Notes: a model not told the origin generated them from the letters alone. Positions 27,813-38,300 are shown, numbered from the stretch's first letter. The stretch is DNA of 64,000 bases from Metabacillus schmidteae (GCF_903166545.1 NZ_CAESCH010000001.1:1182001-1246000); one strand, 5' to 3'. Numbers and translations: made by a program.

Positions 27813-27934
27813 GTTTTGGGCGTAAGAAAATGAATAAGTTGTGGTAGCTATGATTCTTTCACTAATTAGATAGCTATAATCAAGAACAGTTTCTCCTTCA
27901 CCTCATAAACTACAAATGAGGGAGAGATGATACG

Positions 27935-28729
27935 ATGAGCTTAATTAATACAATTGACTGGTTAACGAAAACACCACAGCAGCTGGAAATTAGTGAGAAA
28001 TTAATACCTTATTTCAATCAAATGAATAAAAGGGAAATTGCATCCTATCTAAATTCATTTGGAATGTACAAACATACATCAAACATCAATGACTGGATCG
28101 AACAAATGGAAAAAAAACAAATCGTTAGCTATGTTAGATCATTGGAAAAAAAATATCAACATATATGGAATGGTCCAGATGTAGCCATTTTTATTTTTCC
28201 AATTGATCAAACCAATCGGAAAATTGAGAGAGAATATCGAGGGAGATCAGGACTGGCATTTCATGATAAGTTATTTTTATTTCTTTCTAAAGATGTACTA
28301 AAAAACGACATTGAGTCATTATTTTTACATGAATATCACCATGTTTGCAGACTGGCAACTGTTAAAAAGTCTGAAGAGACATTCACTATAGTAGACAACA
28401 TGGTCATGGAAGGGTTAGCTGAAAATGCAGTCCGTGAAATAGTTGGAGAAGAAGCTGTATCTAATTGGACGAAGTTATACGGCCTGGATCAATGTGAGAG
28501 GTTTTATAAGCGAATCATTCTGCCTCATAAAGACATAGCACGAGATCATTCAAAATTTCCCCAATTAATGTATGGAACCGGATTTTATCCAAATATGTTG
28601 GGCTATTCTGTAGGGTACCATATTGTAAAGACAATTATGGACAAAACAGGATTGAAGACAAAACAACTTTTAGGTATGTCATCTGAACGAATCATGAAAC
28701 AGTATGATGGGATAAAGAATACTTCATAA
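27935..28729 (+). CDS. yjaZ: DUF2268 putative zinc-dependent protease (YjaZ)
   Basis: The 264-residue protein has the zinc-binding signature HEYHH near residues 132-136, with a downstream Glu in MEGLAENAVREI near 158, the arrangement expected of a gluzincin-type metalloprotease. Segments FIFPIDQTNRKIERE and YSVGYHIVKTIMD are typical of DUF2268. There is no signal peptide. The substrate is unknown. In B. subtilis yjaZ is followed by the app oligopeptide transporter, which is missing here. Confidence 0.82.
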   Translation: MSLINTIDWLTKTPQQLEISEKLIPYFNQMNKREIASYLNSFGMYKHTSNINDWIEQMEKKQIVSYVRSLEKKYQHIWNGPDVAIFIFPIDQTNRKIEREYRGRSGLAFHDKLFLFLSKDVLKNDIESLFLHEYHHVCRLATVKKSEETFTIVDNMVMEGLAENAVREIVGEEAVSNWTKLYGLDQCERFYKRIILPHKDIARDHSKFPQLMYGTGFYPNMLGYSVGYHIVKTIMDKTGLKTKQLLGMSSERIMKQYDGIKNTS

Positions 28730-28870
28730 ACAGAAAGGATCAATCATACAATGTGTTAGGACATGTTCAAACTTATGAAAAAACAATGCATATTCTTCAT
28801 AGAATGGAATAATTTATCTAAAATTTGCCTATACTGTTTGACAAATGGTACTGAAGTGAGGGGTTTTAAT

Positions 28871-29623
28871 ATGTTATTTCTTCATGATGTTTGGGTAAAT
28901 TGGTTTGAAGGTGAAGAGAATGGATACAATGTCTGTCATTTTCATGAATGGAGAAAGGATGACAGTGTTGAACTCCTTGATCAGGTTCCTTTATTAAAGG
29001 TAGATTCCCTATTATTCGACTACATAGAAAACAACTTATCGGAGTTACCGCCTGGTCTATTAAAAGATATTTTCCAAAAGGCTTATATTCGTAAAAATCA
29101 TGAGAGAATCCAACTTGATTATTGTTTTGTAGTGACAGATGGAGTTGGGATATTGGCAGTTGACACAATTGGCTATACAATTCCAATTCGCAAAAGCCGA
29201 ATTATTCCAAGACAAGAACAGTTGGTATTTGAAATGATCAAAGATATTGAGCCGGAAATGTATTCGACAGAAATAATAAATGAAGAGGAAAACAAAGAAT
29301 ATCATATATTGTCTTTAGCACCACAATATATGAGAGGCTTAACAAGAAAAGAGCGTCAATTAAAACAACTTTTATTTATGGCACTTGATCAGCTGCAAGC
29401 AACGAGAAATACTGCGGAAGTTAAGTACTGGTATACAGAATGGAACCCTACAAAATATGAGGATATTCAGCAGAGAGAGTTTGATGAAGTGTGGAATCAA
29501 CTCTATGAAGAAACATTAGCTGGTTGGTCTCCAAAACATATTCAGTTATGTGAACGCCTAATAAAAGGACAACCCTTTTTCGAAAAGCTTTGGGATATGG
29601 AGCATGAATCAAAGGTTAATTGA
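28871..29623 (+). CDS. yjbA: YjbA family protein (UPF0736)
   Basis: The 250-residue product starts [20 protein letters not shown] and contains [20 protein letters not shown] and [20 protein letters not shown], the UPF0736 pattern. The ATG at 28871 gives exactly the family length; the open frame extends 36 codons upstream without a ribosome site. The function is unknown; it is conserved in spore-formers. It directly follows yjaZ and ends in a strong terminator. Confidence 0.88.
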   Translation: MLFLHDVWVNWFEGEENGYNVCHFHEWRKDDSVELLDQVPLLKVDSLLFDYIENNLSELPPGLLKDIFQKAYIRKNHERIQLDYCFVVTDGVGILAVDTIGYTIPIRKSRIIPRQEQLVFEMIKDIEPEMYSTEIINEEENKEYHILSLAPQYMRGLTRKERQLKQLLFMALDQLQATRNTAEVKYWYTEWNPTKYEDIQQREFDEVWNQLYEETLAGWSPKHIQLCERLIKGQPFFEKLWDMEHESKVN

Positions 29624-29642
29624 CTTGGACAAGCTGCATTGT

Positions 29643-29679
29643 AGAAAAAACGATGTGTCAGTGAACACATCGTTTTTTC
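29643..29679 (+). terminator. Terminator of yjbA
   Basis: AAAAAACGATGTGT / ACACATCGTTTTTT stem with CAGTGA loop; symmetric, so possibly bidirectional. Confidence 0.9.
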
Positions 29680-29691
29680 TATTTACATGTG

Positions 29692-29782
29692 GTCGCAAAA
29701 ATATCAGGGAAGTTGCAAGAAAAAATGAAAAGTTGCAAAAATACCGTCCCAAGTTGCAAAAATACTTGATAAGTCGCAAAAT
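29692..29782 (+). repeat. Five direct repeats of GTYGCAAAAA at 20-21 bp spacing
   Basis: Copies begin at 29692, 29712, 29732, 29753 and 29773 (GTCGCAAAAATA, GTTGCAAGAAAA, GTTGCAAAAATA, GTTGCAAAAATA, GTCGCAAAATTA). The spacing is two helical turns, so all copies face one side of the DNA. They lie between the convergent ends of yjbA and trpS. Confidence 0.75.
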
Positions 29783-29822
29783 TATGACGGCCGTAGCCGG
29801 AAGCGATGATTAAAAATCTGTG

Positions 29823-30821
<999 letters not shown>

Positions 30822-30852
30822 CTAAAAGTAAGTAAGATAAAAAATGAACGCA

Positions 30853-31075
30853 AAAAAGGCCCACTCGCCCCAAATATAGGGACGATGGACCGCGGTGCCA
30901 CCCTAATTATTTCTTAGTAGAAATCACTTTGTCTTTTAACGCAAGATTACGTCTGAGCATACTTAATTTCTGCACAGAAGCTTAGAAGTCCATTCCATAT
31001 CGGTCATTGCCTGTTTCCACCACACACAGGCTCTCTGTAAAATGTGCCATATATGTACTACTCTTCATCATAGCC
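30853..31075 (-). promoter_or_regulatory. T-box leader of trpS (tryptophan specifier)
   Basis: On the minus strand the conserved T-box AGGGTGGCACCGCG is at 30904-30891. Stem I carries ACAGAGAGCC and GTGGAAAC features. The specifier loop GGAATGGACTTCT gives the codon UGG (30992-30990), matching tryptophan. A leader terminator (30891-30853: GGTCCATCGTCCC paired with GGGGCGAGTGGGCC, then TTTTTT) lies at its 3' end. The layout is the standard transcription-antitermination T-box. Confidence 0.95.
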
Positions 31076-31119
31076 AACTATTTTTTTTATACATTAAAAA
31101 ATATAAATTAGCAGCAAGG

Positions 31120-31230
31120 AAGATTATTCGACGTAGGGGCTAATTTGACGTACTAAGTATAAGTGCAACTACGCCTCTGTCTTCACCTTTCAGGCTCGCC
31201 AGTCGGCGAGTTTTCTTTATTATATGAGAT
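31120..31230 (-). repeat. Dispersed repeat family D (single copy here)
   Basis: On the minus strand it reads AAAACTCGCCGACTGGCGAG, GTGAAGACAGAGGCGTAG, TTGCACTTATACTTAGTACG and GCCCCTACGTCGAATA. I recall similar sequence between genes of many Bacillaceae. CTCGCC / GGCGAG forms a compact hairpin that, on the plus strand, is followed by TTTTCTTT and could terminate transcription. Confidence 0.55.
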
Positions 31231-31259
31231 CATGAATGCATTTGCAAATAATAAATGAA

Positions 31260-31622
31260 TCAAATGAAATAGTAAAGAAACGTTCCTATTATCACAATGA
31301 CTGTCATCACTAACCCGCTTAATAAAAACGGAGAATGATTAAATGTTAATAGCTCTGAAACTGGAGTCATTTCATTAACTTCTTGTTTTGAAAGTTCTTT
31401 TCCTTTAGAGACGAACATTCTCCTAAAGCCGTATGTTATTCCATCAAAAAAACCACCTTTTACTGTGATTGTAAAGAAGGATATAAACAACAATCCGATG
31501 GCAAAAAAGAAAGAAATATTAACAAATGACAAAATAGTTAGTTTTTGGTAAATGATAAAAGACAGTAAGATTGTTAAACATAAAGACACAATAATGAGTG
31601 TAACAGATCGTTTATTGCGCAA
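31260..31622 (-). CDS. DUF3899-like small membrane protein
   Basis: The 120-residue product has three hydrophobic helices (about 8-28, 33-53 and 97-118) and a basic cytoplasmic loop containing GFRRMFVSKGKELSKQEV. This matches DUF3899 proteins as I remember them. TTG 31622 is the only sensible start, with a weak GAGTG upstream. The function is unknown. It sits alone between trpS and the opp operon. Confidence 0.7.
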   Translation of the reverse strand: MRNKRSVTLIIVSLCLTILLSFIIYQKLTILSFVNISFFFAIGLLFISFFTITVKGGFFDGITYGFRRMFVSKGKELSKQEVNEMTPVSELLTFNHSPFLLSGLVMTVIVIIGTFLYYFI

Positions 31623-32025
31623 TTTCTTTCACTCTTTTCTAGTTAAAGTACTTTAACACCTATTATATCAGATGAAAGGGGTTGGAAAAAAAGAAGCGAA
31701 GTTATTGTAGAAATATTTATTCGATATAAATGTATAAAATATATAAATATATTCGTCATTTTTCTACATTTTCTACAAAAAAGTTTGGAAGATAATGTAA
31801 CCCTTTACAATTCAACGCGTTAAAGCATTGTGAAGAAATTATATGAAAAATTAAGAAAATTCAAATGAAAATATATAGGTCTTTATGCCTATTTTTTGTT
31901 TGATTTTCATTAACAGTATTGCATTTCTGTAAACTTTATTAAAAAAATAAATGCACAATTGACTGAATACTTGTATAATAATCTCGTAAAGTAAACTTGT
32001 TCAAAATAAAAGGGAGGTCAAATTT
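31623..32025. other. Upstream region of the opp operon, with a candidate CodY box
   Basis: This is about 400 bp of very AT-rich DNA. AAAATTAAGAAAATT at 31847-31861 differs from the CodY consensus AATTTTCWGAAAATT at three positions, a tolerable level. A TATAAT lies at about 31974-31979, with no good -35 match. No riboswitch or strong hairpin was seen. Confidence 0.35.
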
Positions 32026-33714
32026 GTGAAAAAGTCGAAATTTTTTCTACTTTTAGCTTTATCGCTTGTACTAAGTATGTTCTTAGCAGCATGTAATGGC
32101 GGCGGAGATACTGGTAAAGAGACAGATACAGGCGGTGATGAAGGTACAGCAGAGCAAAAAATTACAGCATTGGAGTCAACAGCAATTCCTTCAATGGATA
32201 GTGTAATGGCTCAAGATACAGTAAGTTTCACTACGATGAATAACGTAATGGAAGGTTTATACCGTCTAGATCCAAACCAGGAAGTTGTTGAAGGTATGGC
32301 AGAAGGTGAGCCTGAAGTTAGTGAAGATGGTACAGTTTATACATTTAAATTAAGAGATGCAAAATGGTCAAATGGTGACCCTGTTACAGCAAACGATTTC
32401 GTTTATGCATGGCAACGTGCAATCGATCCTGCAAACGCATCACCATATGGTCCATATATGATGGATGGTAAAATCAAAGGAGCAGCTGAAATTTCTGCAG
32501 CTGGTGCTGAGAAAAAAGAATACGATCTTAACACATTAGGTGTTAAAGCGATCGATGAAAAAACACTTGAAGTAACATTAGAAAGACCAATTCCATATTT
32601 CCAATCATTAATGGCATTCCCAACGTTCTATCCACAAAACCAAAAATTTGTTGAAGAACAAGGAGATAACTACGCTAAAACAGCTGAAAACCTAGTTTTT
32701 AACGGACCATTCGTTTTATCTGACTGGGGCGGAAGCACAGCATCTGAATGGACTTACACTAAAAACAAAGATTATTGGGATGCAGAAACTGTTAAGCTAG
32801 AAACTGTTCAATGGAATGTATTAAAAGATTCTCAAGCAGCTGCAAACGCATTTGAAACTGGTGAAGCAGATGTAACAGGAAAACTTTCTTCTGACATCGT
32901 ACCTCAATATGAAGGCGATGAAAGAATGGTAAAATGGTTAGAGCCTACAATCTTCTGGTTGAAATTTAACCAAAAAGAAAATGAAGCTCTAAAAAATCCA
33001 GATATTCGTAAAGCAATTGCGCAAGCAGTTAACAAAGAAGATTTTGTTAACAGTGTATTAAACAACGGTTCAATTGTTGCAAACTATGCTGTTCCACAAG
33101 ATTTTGTTAAGAATGAAGAAACTGGTAAAGACTTCCGTGAAATTAATGGAAACGAATTACTACCACATGACGTAGATGCAGCAAAAGCATCATGGGAAAA
33201 AGGTTTAGCTGCACTTGGTACAGACAAAGTTGAAGTAAGATACTTAGGTGATGATACGGAAAGTGCTAAAAAAATTGCTGAATACGTTAAAAACCAATTA
33301 GAAACAAATCTTCCTGGACTTACACTGAAAGTTGAAAGTGTACCATTCAGCGTTCGTTTAGATCGTGAAAATTCTCAGGATTATGATATTCAAATGGCTG
33401 GTTGGGGTCCTGACTACCTAGATCCAATGACTTTCTCTGACCTATGGTTAACAGGTGGAGGAAACAACAAAATGGATTACTCTAATGAAAAGTATGATCA
33501 ATTAATTAAAGATGCTCAAACAACTTTAGCTCAAAAACCAGTAGAGCGTTATGAAGCTCTTGCTGAAGCTGAAAGAATCCTACTTGAAGAAGATGCTGCG
33601 ATTGCACCTATGTATCAACGTTCTTCTAACGTGTTAGTAAATGAAAATGTTGACGGATTTACTTACCACTTAGTAGGACCGGAATACAGCTTCAAATGGG
33701 CATCTGTAAAATAA
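32026..33714 (+). CDS. oppA: Oligopeptide ABC transporter, substrate-binding lipoprotein
   Basis: OppA captures extracellular peptides for import, including signalling peptides for sporulation and competence in B. subtilis. The 562-residue SBP family 5 protein has a signal peptide with lipobox LAAC (Cys23) and a Gly/Asp/Thr-rich linker. The conserved TFKLRDAKWSNGDPVTANDF segment lies near 105-124, and the DYDIQMAGWGPDYLDPMTF segment is near 450. Start is GTG 32026 with GGGAGG. It heads oppABCDF and is separated from oppB by a hairpin. Confidence 0.94.
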   Translation: MKKSKFFLLLALSLVLSMFLAACNGGGDTGKETDTGGDEGTAEQKITALESTAIPSMDSVMAQDTVSFTTMNNVMEGLYRLDPNQEVVEGMAEGEPEVSEDGTVYTFKLRDAKWSNGDPVTANDFVYAWQRAIDPANASPYGPYMMDGKIKGAAEISAAGAEKKEYDLNTLGVKAIDEKTLEVTLERPIPYFQSLMAFPTFYPQNQKFVEEQGDNYAKTAENLVFNGPFVLSDWGGSTASEWTYTKNKDYWDAETVKLETVQWNVLKDSQAAANAFETGEADVTGKLSSDIVPQYEGDERMVKWLEPTIFWLKFNQKENEALKNPDIRKAIAQAVNKEDFVNSVLNNGSIVANYAVPQDFVKNEETGKDFREINGNELLPHDVDAAKASWEKGLAALGTDKVEVRYLGDDTESAKKIAEYVKNQLETNLPGLTLKVESVPFSVRLDRENSQDYDIQMAGWGPDYLDPMTFSDLWLTGGGNNKMDYSNEKYDQLIKDAQTTLAQKPVERYEALAEAERILLEEDAAIAPMYQRSSNVLVNENVDGFTYHLVGPEYSFKWASVK

Positions 33715-33761
33715 GTATTGATTTAATTAGTACTTTTTGATTATAGTGATAATTGATGTAA

Positions 33762-33797
33762 GGAGAGAGTATATTGAATGCCGATATACTCTCTTTT
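33762..33797 (+). terminator. Intercistronic hairpin between oppA and oppB
   Basis: GGAGAGAGTATAT / ATATACTCTCTTTTCC encloses a 9-nt loop and is followed by a short T run. It probably lets part of the message end after oppA, giving more binding protein than membrane components, or protects the oppA 3' end. Confidence 0.75.
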
Positions 33798-33858
33798 CCC
33801 TTGTTGGGAAATTGTCGAACTTTGTAGAATATTTAATTTATTTAGGAGGTGCAGTCAT

Positions 33859-34788
33859 ATGGCGAAATACTTAACTCAACGTGTTATTTATATGGTCATT
33901 ACACTCTTTTTAATTGCCACGTTTACTTTTTTCCTCATGAAAATAATCCCAGGTACACCTTTTACAAATGCTGGTAAATTATCTGAGACACAGCTTACAA
34001 TTATGAAAGACAAATATGGTCTAGATGAACCGATACCGGTACAATATGCGACCTATATGGTGAATATGCTGAAAGGTGATTTAGGTGTTTCCTTTCAATT
34101 CAATAACGTAGGAGTTACTGAGATCTTAATGGATAGCATTGGTCCTTCAGCAACACTTGGATTTCAGGCGATCCTTTTCGGAACATTTTTTGGTATCATT
34201 TTAGGCGTCATTTCAGCATTAAGACAAAATACATGGGTTGACTATAGTGCAACATTTTTAGCTGTACTTGGTAAATCAATCCCTTCCTTCGTTTTTGCGG
34301 GGCTATTGCAATATTACGTTGCGGTAAAATTAGGATGGTTTCCAGTTGCATTCTGGAAAGGTCCGGAATATACAGTTCTGCCAACAATTGCGTTAGCAAT
34401 GTTCCCGATTGCAACTGCAGCAAGGTTTGTTAGAACTGAAATGGTAGAGGTATTAGAATCGGATTATATTACACTTGCTAAGGCTAAGGGTGCAAGCTGG
34501 TTTGAAATTGCATTTAAACACGCTCTAAGAAATGCGTTAATACCAGTAGTAACTGTTTTAGGGCCATTGGTTGTTAGTTTAATGACTGGTTCCCTTGTTA
34601 TTGAAAAGATATTTGGTATTCCGGGACTAGGAGAGCAATTCGTAAAGTCAATCACAGTTAATGATTATCCTGTTATCATGGGTACGACAATCCTTTTTGC
34701 GGTTCTATTTGTTGTCGTCATCTTAATTGTAGACTTACTATATGGAATTATTGATCCGCGGATTCGTTTAGCGGGAGGTAAAAAATAA
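33859..34788 (+). CDS. oppB: Oligopeptide ABC transporter, permease
   Basis: OppB is one of two membrane subunits of the peptide importer. The 309-residue protein has six predicted helices, an N-terminal KYLTQRVIYMVITLFLIATF and the cytoplasmic EAA loop with ARFVRTEMVEVLESDYITLAKAKG, split here as RTEMVEVLESDYI and LAKAKGAS, near 190. ATG 33859 has TAGGAGG; the open frame extends 27 codons back into the intercistronic hairpin and is not used. Its stop overlaps the oppC start. Confidence 0.94.
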   Translation: MAKYLTQRVIYMVITLFLIATFTFFLMKIIPGTPFTNAGKLSETQLTIMKDKYGLDEPIPVQYATYMVNMLKGDLGVSFQFNNVGVTEILMDSIGPSATLGFQAILFGTFFGIILGVISALRQNTWVDYSATFLAVLGKSIPSFVFAGLLQYYVAVKLGWFPVAFWKGPEYTVLPTIALAMFPIATAARFVRTEMVEVLESDYITLAKAKGASWFEIAFKHALRNALIPVVTVLGPLVVSLMTGSLVIEKIFGIPGLGEQFVKSITVNDYPVIMGTTILFAVLFVVVILIVDLLYGIIDPRIRLAGGKK

Positions 34789-35810
34789 TGGCACATGAAA
34801 AAATTTCAAAAGATATGTTTAAACCCGCTCATATTGATTCAGCGAAGAGTGAAGAGATTTCCAAGCCAAGTCTTAATTATTGGCAGGATGCATGGTTGCG
34901 AGTTAGGAAAAACAAAGGAGCAATCGTCAGCTTAATTATATTAGCATTCCTAACGATTATGGCTCTGGTTGGCCCGCATATAAACGGACATGGGATAGAT
35001 GAACAAAACCTTAAACATTCAAATCTTCCCCCGAGAATTCAAGGGTTAGAGAATGTTAGCTGGTTACCATTTGATGGGAACTTAACAAGAAAAAACGGTG
35101 ATGTTTATAATGCATATGAGCAGAAGAATGTAGACGAATATTACTGGTTAGGTACAGATAGTCTTGGTCGTGATTTATTTACACGTGTATGGAAAGGAAC
35201 TCAAGTATCCTTATATATCGCAGTATTAGCAGCTGTTATTGATATGGTTATTGGTGTATTATACGGTGCTATTTCCGGGTTTGTCGGCGGCCGTACAGAT
35301 AATGTTATGCAGCGGATTACAGAAATATTAGTAGGTATTCCAAACCTTGTTGTCGTGATCCTCATGATTATTGTGTTGGATCCAGGGATTTTATCGATTA
35401 CCATCGCCTTAACCATAACTGGTTGGGTTGGAATGGCGAGGGTTGTTCGTGCTCAGGTAATGAAGTTAAAACAACAGGAATATGTTTTAGCAGCTAGAAC
35501 ATTAGGTCTATCAAATGGAAAGATTATTTGGAAGCATCTTTTACCAAACCTAGCCGGTGTTATTATTATCAACACAATGTTTACAATTCCAAGTGCGATA
35601 TTTTTTGAAGCCTTCCTAAGCTTTATTGGATTGGGATTACAGCCGCCATTGGCTTCTCTAGGTACACTCATTGATGATGGATTTAAAGTTCTGCAATTAT
35701 ATCCTTATCAGATGATCATACCAGCCATTGTTATCAGTTTAATTATGATTTGCTTTAATATGATTGCGGATGGACTGCGCGATGCGTTAGATCCGAAAAT
35801 GCGTGACTAG
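34788..35810 (+). CDS. oppC: Oligopeptide ABC transporter, permease with enlarged extracytoplasmic loop
   Basis: OppC is the second membrane subunit. The 340-residue product has a cytoplasmic N-terminal stretch, TM1 near 45-65, and then a long outside segment before YYWLGTDSLGRDLFTR (near 122-137). The conserved EAA loop MARVVRAQVMKLKQQEYVLA is near 216. B. subtilis OppC, as I recall, has about 305 residues; the extra 35 or so lie between TM1 and the LGTDSLGRD motif and could contact OppA. It overlaps oppB by one base (TAATG). Confidence 0.92.
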   Translation: MAHEKISKDMFKPAHIDSAKSEEISKPSLNYWQDAWLRVRKNKGAIVSLIILAFLTIMALVGPHINGHGIDEQNLKHSNLPPRIQGLENVSWLPFDGNLTRKNGDVYNAYEQKNVDEYYWLGTDSLGRDLFTRVWKGTQVSLYIAVLAAVIDMVIGVLYGAISGFVGGRTDNVMQRITEILVGIPNLVVVILMIIVLDPGILSITIALTITGWVGMARVVRAQVMKLKQQEYVLAARTLGLSNGKIIWKHLLPNLAGVIIINTMFTIPSAIFFEAFLSFIGLGLQPPLASLGTLIDDGFKVLQLYPYQMIIPAIVISLIMICFNMIADGLRDALDPKMRD

Positions 35811-35830
35811 AAAAGGTAGGTGAACCGAAG

Positions 35831-36874
35831 ATGGATAAAATCTTAGAAGTGAAAGACTTGCACATTTCATTCCATACGTTTGCTGGAGAAGTGCAGGCAA
35901 TTCGTGGAGTTAACTTTGATTTGTATAAAGGGGAAACATTAGCAATCGTAGGTGAATCTGGTTCAGGAAAATCAGTTACGACGAAAGCGATTATGCGTTT
36001 GCTCCCCGAATCAAATTCAGATATTAAGCAAGGTGAGATCCTTTTCGAAGGCAAAGACCTAGCTAAAGAATCAAATAAAAATATGCAAAAAATTCGTGGG
36101 AAAGATATTTCGATGATTTTCCAAGATCCAATGACATCATTGAACCCAACGATGAAAGTTGGAAAACAAATCATGGAGCCGATTATCAAGCATCAAAAGC
36201 TAAGTAAGGCTGCAGCGAAAGAGCGTGCAATTGATATTTTAAGGCTTGTTGGGATTCCTAGACCTGAAGAACGCTTTAATCAATACCCACATCAATTCTC
36301 AGGCGGAATGAGACAAAGGGTCGTTATTGCGATTGCACTTGCATGTAATCCAAAGGTTCTGATTGCAGATGAGCCTACAACTGCGTTAGATGTTACGATT
36401 CAAGCTCAAATTCTTGAATTAATGAAAGAATTGCAGCAAAAAATTAATACATCGATTATTTTTATTACCCATGACTTAGGTGTTGTGGCAAACGTTGCTG
36501 ATCGTGTTGCGGTTATGTATGGTGGGAAAATTGTTGAAACTGGTACGGTTGATGAAGTTTTTTATAATCCACAGCATCCATATACATGGGGATTAATTAG
36601 CTCAATGCCTAGTCTTGATACAGACGAAGAGGAATTGTATGCAATTCCCGGTACACCTCCGGATTTATTGCACCCGCCAAAGGGTGATGCATTTGCACCA
36701 CGTAATGAGTATGCGATGCAAATTGACCTTGAGGAGCAACCTCCTATGTTCAAAGTATCTGATACACATTATGCTGCGACATGGTTGCTTCACCCTGATG
36801 CGCCAAAGGTTGAACCACCTTTAGCAGTACAACGACGCCAGCGTCAATTCCCTGATGGAAAAGGGGGGAACTAA
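35831..36874 (+). CDS. oppD: Oligopeptide ABC transporter, ATPase
   Basis: OppD is one of the two ATP-hydrolysing subunits. The 347-residue protein has Walker A GESGSGKS at residues 41-48, the ABC signature FSGGMRQRV near 156 and Walker B KVLIADEPTTALD near 176. The oligopeptide/dipeptide C-terminal extension contains the GTPPDLLHPPKGDAFAPR-like segment, without the usual Cys ligands of a metal site. It begins 20 bp after oppC. Confidence 0.94.
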   Translation: MDKILEVKDLHISFHTFAGEVQAIRGVNFDLYKGETLAIVGESGSGKSVTTKAIMRLLPESNSDIKQGEILFEGKDLAKESNKNMQKIRGKDISMIFQDPMTSLNPTMKVGKQIMEPIIKHQKLSKAAAKERAIDILRLVGIPRPEERFNQYPHQFSGGMRQRVVIAIALACNPKVLIADEPTTALDVTIQAQILELMKELQQKINTSIIFITHDLGVVANVADRVAVMYGGKIVETGTVDEVFYNPQHPYTWGLISSMPSLDTDEEELYAIPGTPPDLLHPPKGDAFAPRNEYAMQIDLEEQPPMFKVSDTHYAATWLLHPDAPKVEPPLAVQRRQRQFPDGKGGN

Positions 36875-36875
36875 A

Positions 36876-37814
36876 TTGGAAACAACAGAAAAATTATTAG
36901 AAATTAAAAATCTAAAACAATACTTTAATATTGGCAAGCCTAATGAAGTAAAAGCAGTAGACAATGTTTCGTTTGATATCTTTAAAGGGGAAACATTGGG
37001 GCTAGTAGGTGAGTCTGGTTGTGGGAAATCTACAACTGGTCGAACTATTATCCGATTATACGATGCTACTGATGGTGAGGTTCTATTTAATGGAGTAGAT
37101 GTACATGGAAAGAAATCCCGTGCACAATTAAAAGAATTTAACCGAAAAATGCAAATGATCTTCCAAGACCCGCAGGCATCATTAAATCCTAGAATGAAGG
37201 TCTCGGATATTATTGCTGAAGGTATTGATATTCACGGTCTAGCAAAATCGAAAAAAGAGCGTATGGACAAAGTAATTGAATTACTTGAAACAGTTGGATT
37301 AAATAAAGAGCACGCAAATCGTTATCCACATGAATTTAGTGGGGGACAAAGACAACGTATCGGAATTGCTCGTGCGCTTGCAGTGGAGCCTGAATTCATT
37401 ATTGCTGATGAACCAATTTCAGCTCTTGATGTGTCAATTCAAGCTCAGGTTGTCAATTTAATGAAAAAGCTTCAAAAAGAAAAAGGGTTAACATACTTAT
37501 TTATTGCCCATGATTTATCAATGGTGAAATATATAAGTGATCGAATTGGTGTTATGTACTTCGGAAAGCTTGTTGAATTAGCTAGTGCAGAAGAGCTCTA
37601 CAACAACCCAATTCACCCTTACACACAATCTTTACTATCAGCAATTCCACTTCCAGATCCAGACTATGAGCGTACTCGTGTAAGAAAAACATATTCTCCA
37701 AGTCAACACAATTACCAACCAGGTGACAATGTTGAATTTAGAGAAGTAAAACCGGGACACTTCGTCATGTGTTCAGAATCTGAATTCGAGAAATATAAAA
37801 AAGAACATGCTTAA
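36876..37814 (+). CDS. oppF: Oligopeptide ABC transporter, ATPase
   Basis: OppF pairs with OppD. The 312-residue product has Walker A GESGCGKS near 45-52, signature FSGGQRQRIGIARAL near 156 and Walker B FIIADEPISALD near 177. TTG 36876, one base after the oppD stop and preceded by AAGGGGGG, is the likely start; upstream in-frame codons lie within oppD. A terminator follows. Confidence 0.93.
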   Translation: METTEKLLEIKNLKQYFNIGKPNEVKAVDNVSFDIFKGETLGLVGESGCGKSTTGRTIIRLYDATDGEVLFNGVDVHGKKSRAQLKEFNRKMQMIFQDPQASLNPRMKVSDIIAEGIDIHGLAKSKKERMDKVIELLETVGLNKEHANRYPHEFSGGQRQRIGIARALAVEPEFIIADEPISALDVSIQAQVVNLMKKLQKEKGLTYLFIAHDLSMVKYISDRIGVMYFGKLVELASAEELYNNPIHPYTQSLLSAIPLPDPDYERTRVRKTYSPSQHNYQPGDNVEFREVKPGHFVMCSESEFEKYKKEHA

Positions 37815-37823
37815 TCATTTCGT

Positions 37824-37855
37824 AAGAGATTACCGTTTGGTATTCTCTTTTTTTA
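37824..37855 (+). terminator. Terminator of the opp operon
   Basis: AAGAGATTACC / GGTATTCTCTT stem with GTTT loop, then TTTTTT. Confidence 0.88.
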
Positions 37856-38015
37856 TGTGTAAAGATTGTTTCATTTAATCTCTTTTTTAAAACAAAATTT
37901 GAATAGGGTGGAAAGCAAAAATTCATCTTCTTATATAAATAACAAGACATATATAGAAGAGTATGTTAAGATAGAACAAATGTTCCTTTTTGGTTTTTTA
38001 TATTGTGGAGATGTT

Positions 38016-38219
38016 TAGCTGTTTAAGGAAAGTTTGTTGTTTGAATATTATTTTAAAACTTTATAGTGGAATGGAGCGCAAGACACTTGACTCCTGCGGG
38101 AAGTGAGGAAAGGCTGAGACCCCACAGGCGAAGCCGCAGCTTCCTCCCCGGCGAATCTTGTGTCTGGAGCGAAATGGAACGAACTAATTTCTATCTAACA
38201 AAGTATGTGGTAAACAGTC
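38016..38219 (+). repeat. Dispersed palindromic repeat, family A, copy 2
   Basis: The core GGAATGGAGCGCAAGACAC, CTCCTGCGGGAAGTGAGG through TTGTGTCTGGAGCGAAATGG matches copy 1, with a short internal deletion near 38135-38150. Ends AGCTGTTTAAGGAAAG and GGTAAACAGT are degenerate versions of the family's terminal inverted repeat. Confidence 0.78.
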
Positions 38220-38300
38220 AATGTTTAATATGTTTAATAATCCGTCAAAAGGGTATACATAAGCATGGGAGAATTTATTAAATGTGATAGGAGTAGATAA

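Noticed and set aside
29692..29782. Possible mini CRISPR array
   Set aside because: Repeat units are only about 10-13 bp with 8-10 bp between them, and there are no cas genes; CRISPR repeats and spacers are far longer.
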